Below, piece after piece: positions 51,421 through 57,526 of a DNA stretch of 57,526 bases (the first letter of the stretch is position 1; every line of letters starts with the position of its first letter). Location of the stretch: positions 1 to 57,526 of the forward strand of contig JAUWLW010000016.1 of NCBI GenBank assembly GCA_030613505.1, given 5' to 3'. Source of the stretch: Candidatus Zixiibacteriota bacterium (GTDB taxonomy: Bacteria; RBG-13-66-14; B26-G2; WVWN01). The notes beneath the pieces were generated by a model that searched no databases, was not told the origin of the DNA, and saw only the letters and a program-made list of their open reading frames with translations. Made by a program: the position numbers and the translations under genes.

Positions 51421-52227
51421 TTAGCCGGCCCGCCCCACCAGCACCAGTACGCCGAAGAAAAGCGGCGCGCAGAACAGCACGGAGTCGAAGCGGTCCAGGA
51501 CGCCGCCGTGCCCCGCCAAGACGCGGCCGCTGTCCTTGACGCCGGCGTCGCGCTTGAGCACCGACTCGGCCAGGTCGCCGGCGAGGTCGCCCGCGGCGAG
51601 CACCGCGCCCGCCGCCAGCGCGCCGAGCCATCCCAAACCGGCGCCGGTAAAGAAGAGCTTGGCCAGCGCGAGCGGCATTACCAGGCCCACGACGACGCCG
51701 CCCACGGTCCCCGCCACGGTCTTGCCCGGGCTTATGTCGGGCGCGAGGCGACGGCGCCCCACCGTCCGGCCTACGGCGTACGCCGCTATGTCGACGGCCC
51801 ATATCGTAATAAAGAATATCAACAACAGCTCCACGCCGGCGGGAAGGACCCGCACCAGCATCAAAAACGCGAGCAGCGCCGGCACGTACGCGAAGGCGAA
51901 GAGCGTCGCGCCGGCGTCGGTCAGCGCGCCCGCGGTGCTCCGCCGGAACACCGGGACCAAAAGCACCGCTATCACCAGCGCCGCCGCGGCCCAGAGCGAT
52001 ATCGCCGGCCGGTACGCCATCGCCGCCAGGTATACGACGCCGGCCGCGACCGCGACGAGGCGATGGGGCCGCCGGCCCGCGGCTTCCAGCAACTGGAACG
52101 TCTCGATAAGGGCGATCAGCGCTATCGCCTCCAAGTAAATCAAGAAGTGGTAAGGCCGACCCCAGATCAGGATTGCCAGGTGCACCGGTACCCATATCGC
52201 CGCCGTCAAGACGCGGATGGCCAACAT
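51421..52227 (-). CDS. cdsA: Phosphatidate cytidylyltransferase
   Basis: 268 residues with about seven membrane helices. The family signature near the C-terminus is KDSGRVLAGHGGVLDRFDS, with the metal-binding Asp residues; Ala replaces the common Pro before GHGG. It makes CDP-diacylglycerol for phospholipids in the inner membrane. The frame is open upstream through uppS, but the ATG at 52227 overlaps the uppS stop (TAATG) and precedes the first helix. Confidence 0.94.
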   Translation of the reverse strand: MLAIRVLTAAIWVPVHLAILIWGRPYHFLIYLEAIALIALIETFQLLEAAGRRPHRLVAVAAGVVYLAAMAYRPAISLWAAAALVIAVLLVPVFRRSTAGALTDAGATLFAFAYVPALLAFLMLVRVLPAGVELLLIFFITIWAVDIAAYAVGRTVGRRRLAPDISPGKTVAGTVGGVVVGLVMPLALAKLFFTGAGLGWLGALAAGAVLAAGDLAGDLAESVLKRDAGVKDSGRVLAGHGGVLDRFDSVLFCAPLFFGVLVLVGRAG

Positions 52228-52994
52228 TACCGGCCGCCGCCCTCGGCCGCCGATACCCTGCCGTACCTGCGTTCTCGATTCGCGTAATCGAGCAAGGCCG
52301 CGTACATGTGCCTGGCGCGGAAGTCGGGCCACAGAACGTTGGTGACGTAGATCTCGGCGTACGCTATTTCCCACAGCAGGAAGTTGGATACGCGCAATTC
52401 GCCGCTCGTCCGCACCAACAAGTCCGGGTCGGGGTGGTCCGGCGCGTAAAGGTACCGGCCAATCGTCCCCTCGTCGACGTCGCTCTCGCCGGCGGCGACG
52501 AGGGCGCGTACGGCGTCGGTCAGCTCGGCCCGGCCGCCGTAGGAGAGCGCGAGCGTGAGCGTCAGCTCGTCGTGGGGCGCCGTCAAGGCCATCGTCTTGT
52601 CCAGTTCGGCGCGGACGTCTTTGGGCAAACGGTCCAACCGGCCCATGGCCTCGAGCCGGATCTGCTTCTCGAGCAGCTCGTCGCGCTCGCCGACCAAGTA
52701 GTTCTTGAGCAGCTGCATCAGCGCCCGGACCTCGAGCGTGGGCCTCTCCCAGTTCTCGCTGGAGAACGCGTACAGCGTGAGATACTTGACGCCCACCTCG
52801 CGGCAAGCGGTCACGGCCTCGCGCACCGCCTTCACGCCCGCCTGGTGGCCGCGAATGCGAGCCAGGCTGCGGCTCCTCGCCCAACGGCCGTTGCCGTCCA
52901 TAATTACGGCGACGTGGGTGGGCAGCGCGGCGCCCTCCAAGCGGGCGCGGAGCTCCTCCTCGTCAAGCTCTTCCAACGGGTTAATTATTTCCAT
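52227..52994 (-). CDS. uppS: Undecaprenyl diphosphate synthase
   Basis: 255 residues. HVAVIMDGNGRWA (27-39) with Asp33 as the Mg site, HQAGVKAVREAV, YAFSSENWERP (75-85) and LLVRTSGELRVSNFLLWE near the C-terminus. It builds the C55 lipid carrier for peptidoglycan and surface glycans, the acceptor for the sugar transferases elsewhere in the window. Upstream is a 143-base gap to frr in which I see no gene. Confidence 0.95.
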   Translation of the reverse strand: MEIINPLEELDEEELRARLEGAALPTHVAVIMDGNGRWARSRSLARIRGHQAGVKAVREAVTACREVGVKYLTLYAFSSENWERPTLEVRALMQLLKNYLVGERDELLEKQIRLEAMGRLDRLPKDVRAELDKTMALTAPHDELTLTLALSYGGRAELTDAVRALVAAGESDVDEGTIGRYLYAPDHPDPDLLVRTSGELRVSNFLLWEIAYAEIYVTNVLWPDFRARHMYAALLDYANRERRYGRVSAAEGGGR

Positions 52995-53137
52995 ACGCGG
53001 ACGTCTTCGCTATTTCTCCGCTTCCCTTCCCGGGCCGTTCCGTTCGCGCACAGTCAAAAAGGGACGCGCGCCTACCCCAAACTGAACGGCGGGTCCCTCG
53101 CAAGAAGCTATTCAGTTGGAGAAGAGTTAGGCCATAA

Positions 53138-53698
53138 CTATATCTCCAGTATCTCTTTCTCCTTCGCTTCCAAGAGGGCGTCAACCCGCTCGATATAATT
53201 ATCGGTCAACTCCTGTATCTTATCCATAAGACGCTGCGCGTCGTCTTCGGATATGTCGCCTTCTTTCTGGGCGGCCTTTATGTTTTTGTTGGCGTCGCCG
53301 CGCACCCGCCGGACGGCGACCTTCCCCTCCTCGGCCAGCTTCTTCACGAGCTTAACCAACTCCTGGCGGCGCTCCTCGGTTAAGGATGGGATGTGGATAC
53401 GGATTATGTTGCCGTCGTTGGTGGGGGTAAGGCCGAGGCCGGACTGGTATATCGCCCGCTCCACGTCCTTGATGATGGACTTGTCCCACGGCTGGACGAC
53501 GATGGTACGGGCATCCGGGACCGATACCGTGGCCACATGCTTGAGCGGCATGCGCTGGCCGTACGACTCGACGAAGATGCGGTCGAGCAAAGCGACCGAC
53601 GCGCGGCCGGTCCGGATGGACCCGAGCTCGCGCCCGGTAGCGGCCGCCGAGTTCCCCATCTTCCCTTCCGCCTTTTTAAGTATCTCGTCCGCTACCAC
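53138..53698 (-). CDS. frr: Ribosome recycling factor
   Basis: 186 residues, the usual length. The three-helix-bundle ends and the hinge region are all recognisable: RTGRASVALLDRIFVESYG, TIVVQPWDKS, PSLTEERRQELVK and VRRVRGDANKNIK. It splits post-termination ribosomes with EF-G. GTG start with GAGGAA before it, six bases after pyrH. Confidence 0.95.
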   Translation of the reverse strand: MVADEILKKAEGKMGNSAAATGRELGSIRTGRASVALLDRIFVESYGQRMPLKHVATVSVPDARTIVVQPWDKSIIKDVERAIYQSGLGLTPTNDGNIIRIHIPSLTEERRQELVKLVKKLAEEGKVAVRRVRGDANKNIKAAQKEGDISEDDAQRLMDKIQELTDNYIERVDALLEAKEKEILEI

Positions 53699-53704
53699 GG
53701 TTCC

Positions 53705-54421
53705 TCACCCCACGTGGGTCCCGAGTTTCTCTCCTCTTATTATTTTACCAATATTGCCGGCGTCATACAAATAGAAAACGACGAGCGGTATGTTGTGGTC
53801 GCGGCACAGCGCCGCGGCCGCGGCGTCCATCACGGCCAGATTTTGCGCTATCACGTCGTCGTAGCTGAGGGACGCGACCAGTTTCGCTTCGCCGCCCTCC
53901 TTCGGGTCGCGGTCGTAGATGCCGGCCACGCCGGTGGCCTTCAACATCGCGTCCGCGTCCAGCTCGCAGGCGCGCAGCGCCGCGGCGGTGTCGGTCGAGA
54001 AGAACGGCCGGCCGGTCCCGCCCGCGAAAATCGTCGTCGCGCCCTCCTCCAACAGCTCGTGCGCGCGCTCCGGTCGGTAGCGCTCGCAGCACTCGCCGAC
54101 GTCGAAGGCGTTCAGTACCGCCGCCGGGACGCCGAGCTGCGCCAACCCCTCCTTGAGGGCCAACGCGTTCACGACGGTGGCGAGCATACCCATATGGTCT
54201 ACCGCGAGCTGCGGCCACCCCAGCGCCGCGGCCTCCCGCCCCCGCACGACGTTGCCGCCGCCCACCACGACCGCCACCTGGGCGCCCGCGGCCCGGGCGT
54301 CGGCCACCTCGCCCGCGACGAAGGACACCCGCGAGGGCTCGAGGCCCGCGTCCCCCTCGCCGGCGAACGCGGCGCCGGACAATTTCAATACAACTCGCTT
54401 ATATCTCGGGGCCGCGCCCAT
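53705..54421 (-). CDS. pyrH: UMP kinase
   Basis: 238 residues. KLSGAAFAG (13-21) is the phosphate loop, VVGGGNVVRG and DHMGMLAT follow, and KATGVAGIYDRDP is the nucleotide-binding stretch near the C-terminus. An amino-acid-kinase fold enzyme making UDP from UMP. It links pyrimidine synthesis (pyrC-pyrB at 27-29 kb) with RNA synthesis. Placed between tsf and frr as is usual. Confidence 0.95.
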   Translation of the reverse strand: MGAAPRYKRVVLKLSGAAFAGEGDAGLEPSRVSFVAGEVADARAAGAQVAVVVGGGNVVRGREAAALGWPQLAVDHMGMLATVVNALALKEGLAQLGVPAAVLNAFDVGECCERYRPERAHELLEEGATTIFAGGTGRPFFSTDTAAALRACELDADAMLKATGVAGIYDRDPKEGGEAKLVASLSYDDVIAQNLAVMDAAAAALCRDHNIPLVVFYLYDAGNIGKIIRGEKLGTHVG

Positions 54422-54426
54422 TATGC

Positions 54427-55020
54427 CTACTCGCCCAACTTGAAGCGGGAGAACCTGGCGATAACGAGGTTCTCGCCGAACTTCGCCACGGCCTCCTCGA
54501 CGTACTCCCGCACCGTCCTGTCGGCGTCCTTGACGAACGGCTGCTCGAGGAGCGTATTCTCGGTTATGAACTTCTTTAGGCGGCCCTCGACGATCTTCTC
54601 GATTATGTTATCCGGCTTGCCCTGCTCACGGGCTTGCTCGGCGGCTATCTTTCGCTCCCCCTCCAGTATTTCCGCGGGTAAGTCGTCGGACGTTACGCCT
54701 ATGGGGTCGGCGGCGGCGATGTGCATCGCGATATCCTTGACGAAGGCGCGGAAGTCTTCGTTGCGGGCCACGAAGTCGGTCTCGCAGTTGACCTCCACCA
54801 GCACCCCCAACTTGTCGCCGGGGTGGATGTAGGAAACGACGACGCCTTCGCCGGTGGCCCGGCCGGCCTTCTTTTTAGCCGCCGCCAGGCCCTTGATGCG
54901 GAGGTACTCCACCGCCTTTTCGTGGTCGCTGCCGCACTCCTGCAAGGCCCGCTTGCAGTCCATCATACCGGCGCCGGTACGGTCGCGGAGTTTCTTTACT
55001 TCTTTCGAATCGATCGCCAT
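54427..55020 (-). CDS. tsf: Elongation factor Ts
   Basis: 197 residues, the short form (E. coli has 283) as in Thermus and many candidate phyla. The N-terminal UBA-like module [19 protein letters not shown] and the core motif [13 protein letters not shown] are intact; one of the two coiled core subdomains is missing. It exchanges nucleotide on EF-Tu. The short form usually works as a dimer. Confidence 0.95.
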   Translation of the reverse strand: MAIDSKEVKKLRDRTGAGMMDCKRALQECGSDHEKAVEYLRIKGLAAAKKKAGRATGEGVVVSYIHPGDKLGVLVEVNCETDFVARNEDFRAFVKDIAMHIAAADPIGVTSDDLPAEILEGERKIAAEQAREQGKPDNIIEKIVEGRLKKFITENTLLEQPFVKDADRTVREYVEEAVAKFGENLVIARFSRFKLGE

Positions 55021-55035
55021 AGGACGTCCTCTCGT

Positions 55036-55806
55036 CTACTTCTCCGGGCTCACGTACGCGCCGGTTCCGGGCGCTTCCTCCGCTATGACTTCCCCGCCCT
55101 TGGCGCCCTCCTCGCCCTCGGTGGCCTCGGCGCGGCCGTCGACGACGCCGGTGGCGATGGTGGAGGCCGTGACGCGTATGGAACGTATGGCGTCGTCGTT
55201 GCCGGGGATGATGTGGTCTACCGGGTCCGGGTCGCAGTTGGTATCTACCAGCGCCACCACCGGTATGCCGAGGCGGTTGGCCTCCCGCAACGCTATGGCC
55301 TCCCGCCGCGGGTCGACCAGGAAGACCATCTGCGGCAAACGCCTCATGTCGCGTATGCCGCGGTACAACCTGGTGAGGCGGTCCTTCTCCTTCTGGAACT
55401 GGAGGCGCTCCTTTTTGTTGTACTTGGCCAGCGAGCCGTCCTCCTCCATCTCCTCGATCGCCTTGAGGCGGTCGATGTTCATCTTGATGGTCTCGAAGTT
55501 GGTGAGGGTGCCGCCCAGCCAGCGGGTGGTCACGTAGAAGGCGCCGGCGCGCGTCGCCTCCTCCTCCACCGCGGCCTGCGCCTGCTTCTTCGTCCCCACG
55601 AACAGCACCCGGCCTCCGGCGCGCGAGGTATCGCGGGCGAAGTCGTACGCCACCTCCAAGAGGCGCAGCGTCTTCTGCAAGTCGATAATATAAATGCCGT
55701 TGCGCTCCGCGAAGATGTACTTACGCATCTTCGGGTTCCAACGGCGCGTTTGGTGGCCGAAATGGACGCCGGCCTCCAACAGTTGCTTCATAGAAACTTC
55801 AAACAT
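55036..55806 (-). CDS. rpsB: Small-subunit ribosomal protein uS2
   Basis: 256 residues. [20 protein letters not shown] (7-26), [24 protein letters not shown] and [20 protein letters not shown] are the uS2 signatures. It binds the 30S head with uS1. 127 bases separate it from rpsI; I see no clear promoter there, only leader-like sequence. Confidence 0.96.
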   Translation of the reverse strand: MFEVSMKQLLEAGVHFGHQTRRWNPKMRKYIFAERNGIYIIDLQKTLRLLEVAYDFARDTSRAGGRVLFVGTKKQAQAAVEEEATRAGAFYVTTRWLGGTLTNFETIKMNIDRLKAIEEMEEDGSLAKYNKKERLQFQKEKDRLTRLYRGIRDMRRLPQMVFLVDPRREAIALREANRLGIPVVALVDTNCDPDPVDHIIPGNDDAIRSIRVTASTIATGVVDGRAEATEGEEGAKGGEVIAEEAPGTGAYVSPEK

Positions 55807-55933
55807 GACTATCTAAACCTCCGTTACCCGCTTCGCTTCAGGCAAGGGGCGCGCCTGTCGCCGCCCCTTTGGAGCGATAGCCTTGGATTATGTGGGTCTC
55901 TAAAACGCGTCCTCCGCGGTTGCGACGTTATCG

Positions 55934-56326
55934 TTAGCGCTTCGAGAACTGGAACCGCTTACGGGCGCCCGGCTGGCCGTACTTCTTGCGCTCCTTCATG
56001 CGCGGGTCGCGGGTGAGCAGGCCCGCCTTCTTGAGCGCCGCACGGTACGAGCCGTCCACCTGCTGCAGCGCCCGGGCGATGCCGTGCCGCAGCGCGCCCC
56101 GCTGGCCGGTGATGCCGCCGCCCTTCACCGTCGAGAAGACGTCGAACTTGCCCGCGGTGGACGTGACCTCGAACGGCTTGGCGATGTCGGCCCGCCAGCT
56201 CTCCAGCGTGAAGTAATCCGCCATCGGCTGCCGGTTGACGACCACGTTGCCCTCGCCCGGCCATAGCCAGACGCGCGCCACCGACGTCTTGCGTCGGCCG
56301 GTGGCGTAATGTTTCTTCACTTCCAA
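55934..56326 (-). CDS. rpsI: Small-subunit ribosomal protein uS9
   Basis: 130 residues. [33 protein letters not shown] and the C-terminal RKRFQFSKR, whose last Arg contacts P-site tRNA. Directly downstream of rplM, the universal pair. Confidence 0.97.
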   Translation of the reverse strand: MEVKKHYATGRRKTSVARVWLWPGEGNVVVNRQPMADYFTLESWRADIAKPFEVTSTAGKFDVFSTVKGGGITGQRGALRHGIARALQQVDGSYRAALKKAGLLTRDPRMKERKKYGQPGARKRFQFSKR

Positions 56327-56347
56327 GCGAAATCCTCCAAACCCAGC

Positions 56348-56782
56348 CTAGACCTCAAGCGGCTGCGGGTTCTGGGCGGCGTGGGGATGGCTCGGGCCGC
56401 GGTAGACCTTGACCTTCTTGAGAAGCTTGCGGCCCAACCGGTTCTTGGGGAGCATGCCGCGCACGGCGTGCATGATGACCCACTCCGGCTTGCGCGCCAG
56501 CATCCGCCAAAGGGGCGTCTCCTTGAGGTGGCCCACGTAGCCCGAGTGGCGGTAATAAATTTTGTCGCGCAGCTTGTTGCCCGTCACGCGGATCTTCTCC
56601 GCGTTCACCACGACGACGAAGTCGCCGGTGTCGAGATGGGGCGTGAAGTACGGCTTCTCCTTGCCGCGTACGATCTGCGCGATGCGCGTCGCCAGCCGCC
56701 CCAGGACCTTGCCGTCGGCGTCGACGACGTACCAGCGCCGCTCGATATCTTCTTCCTTCGGGATAAAGGTTCGTTCGTCCAC
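56348..56782 (-). CDS. rplM: Large-subunit ribosomal protein uL13
   Basis: 144 residues from the GTG at 56782: [20 protein letters not shown], then [26 protein letters not shown] and HPHAAQNP at the end. The frame is open to 56845, but those 21 extra residues ([12 protein letters not shown]) match nothing in uL13, while GGAG sits 10 bases before the GTG. It opens the long minus-strand block. Confidence 0.95.
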   Translation of the reverse strand: MDERTFIPKEEDIERRWYVVDADGKVLGRLATRIAQIVRGKEKPYFTPHLDTGDFVVVVNAEKIRVTGNKLRDKIYYRHSGYVGHLKETPLWRMLARKPEWVIMHAVRGMLPKNRLGRKLLKKVKVYRGPSHPHAAQNPQPLEV

Positions 56783-56871
56783 TACTCGCAGCTCCGCAAT
56801 TATCAAGCGCTCGCGGCTCGCGCCGCGAGGGGGGGAATGTAACACTTACGCCGCGTAAAGTCAAGGATTAA

Positions 56872-56901
56872 TTGCACAAAACGGCCCATATATATTATAT
56901 T
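56872..56901 (+). promoter_or_regulatory. Promoter of the lipoprotein gene at 56933
   Basis: TTGCAC (56872-56877) and TATATT (56896-56901), 18-base spacer, in a locally AT-rich stretch between divergent genes. Leader about 25 nt with GGAGGAAG. Confidence 0.5.
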
Positions 56902-56932
56902 TTGAGGTGAACACCCAACCCCGGAGGAAGCC

Positions 56933-57394
56933 GTGGAAAAATATCTGCTTGCGCTGGCGCTGCCCCTCGCCCTGGCCTCGTGCGCGGGGGGCCGCGGAGG
57001 CGAGGAGGCCGGAGAGGACGTCATGAAAAGCTGGGAGGAAATGGCAGAGGCGCTGGCCTCCGACGCCGCCGTCAGCAAGGCCGAGGCGCGGCTGGGCGCC
57101 TCGGACGTCATATTCGTGGAAGTGGAAATCGACCACAAGGCCGCCGTGGCGGGAAGCAGACAGGAACTCGCCACGGGGATAACGCCCGCGATGCTCGCGG
57201 AGGCGCCCCACCCGGTCCAATTCCGGGTCACCATCCCGGCGCTGGAAGGCCGCTACTGGTGGGGCGAGTACGACAAGGATACGGGGAAATGGGTCGGGAT
57301 CGCCACGCACGCGAAAGCGCCCCACCCGGACCTCGAGCCCTATTTCAACGAGGCGGCGGGAACGTACGTCGTCGCGCTACCGGTAGAGGGGTAG
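56933..57394 (+). CDS. Lipoprotein of unknown function
   Basis: 153 residues. MEKYLLALALPLALASC gives a lipobox LASC with Cys17, followed by a Gly-rich linker typical of lipoproteins leaving the membrane surface. The mature domain has a helical segment (MKSWEEMAEALASDAAV) and beta strands ending in WWGEYDKDTGKWVG and YVVALPVEG. No family recognised. GTG start with GGAGGAAG 4 bases upstream. Divergent from the ribosomal block. Confidence 0.75.
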   Translation: MEKYLLALALPLALASCAGGRGGEEAGEDVMKSWEEMAEALASDAAVSKAEARLGASDVIFVEVEIDHKAAVAGSRQELATGITPAMLAEAPHPVQFRVTIPALEGRYWWGEYDKDTGKWVGIATHAKAPHPDLEPYFNEAAGTYVVALPVEG

Positions 57395-57458
57395 CGACCG
57401 CGCCCCCCCCCCGCCGGGCCGGCCTGATTTTATTCTCTATTACCTCAGCTTATTTTAG

Positions 57459-57487
57459 TTGACAAGGAAGGCGTATTTAGCTAATAT
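57459..57487 (+). promoter_or_regulatory. Strong sigma70-type promoter at the right edge
   Basis: Consensus TTGACA (57459-57464), 17-base spacer, TAATAT (57482-57487). GGAGGT at 57511-57516 precedes an ATG at 57522. Confidence 0.75.
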
Positions 57488-57521
57488 TATGAGGGTTGAA
57501 CAAGGTGCCCGGAGGTAGCCT

Positions 57522-57526
57522 ATGGA
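57522..57526 (+). CDS. Start of a gene cut by the window edge
   Basis: ATGGA only. Called because a consensus promoter and a GGAGGT site 5 bases upstream point to it. Product unknown. Confidence 0.6.

Overview
The window is chromosomal DNA from a GC-rich bacterium with a two-membrane envelope. Pointers to that envelope are lipoboxes, an outer-membrane barrel ending in Phe, RseP, and an M28 peptidase with a C-terminal YPNPY domain of the T9SS type A / FlgD-like kind. That domain and the many secreted beta-propeller proteins recall uncultured FCB-type or related candidate phyla. I cannot name the phylum from sequence alone. Housekeeping genes are very GC-rich. A few secreted-protein genes (1087, 4520, 11039) are clearly richer in AT.

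Layout. 1-3 kb: end of a FAD oxidoreductase, an alkyltransferase-like protein, a secreted protein, tRNA-Lys(CUU), and two cold-shock genes on the minus strand with long leaders. 3.3-21.1 kb: an accessory region of secreted proteins (a DNRLRE-like protein, three or four TGS-propeller paralogs, four tandem NHL-propeller genes) interrupted by maf-recG, a PAS-PAS-HD-GYP gene, a rubredoxin/glutamate-synthase-domain gene with a DUF2769-like protein, and a TPR gene. 21.2-26.4 kb: a tautomerase with a repeat tail, a PrsW protease, a sugar transferase, fmt and a GT-C-like membrane protein. 26.4-35.4 kb: a pyruvate-kinase C-domain-like protein, pyrC, pyrB, secA, a membrane protein and two glycosyltransferases. 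35.4-56.8 kb: one long co-directional minus-strand block, read in its own direction as rplM-rpsI-rpsB-tsf-pyrH-frr-uppS-cdsA-dxr-TPR-hyp-rseP-ispG-rimP-nusA-infB-ylxP-rbfA-nrnA-truB-PHP-M28-ppx. The right edge has a lipoprotein gene and the promoter and start codon of another gene.

The main novelty candidate is a short C-terminal tail, consensus AVAPASLGRVKALFK. It ends nine proteins, all with N-terminal signal peptides and belonging to at least three unrelated fold types (DNRLRE-like, TGS propellers, NHL propellers). Two further copies survive only as orphan fragments between genes. It looks like an undescribed C-terminal sorting or anchoring signal with its own set of clients. The classical YPNPY domain on the M28 peptidase would be a separate route.

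A second structural novelty is a pair of loci with the same build. In each, a direct repeat of about 230 bp, covering an intergenic junction and the 5' end of the next gene, flanks a single AT-rich envelope gene. One copy restores the intact gene (maf; HD-GYP) and the other is left as a truncated pseudogene. The cargo gene points the same way as the target gene in both cases, and the repeat copies are 1.15-1.2 kb apart in both. Other points of interest are several promoters placed so close to the start codon that the mRNA should be nearly leaderless, a bipartite hairpin repeat, a start codon read as ACG, an ATCase fused to a PyrI-type zinc ribbon, and an M28 peptidase split by a seven-repeat YCF48 propeller.
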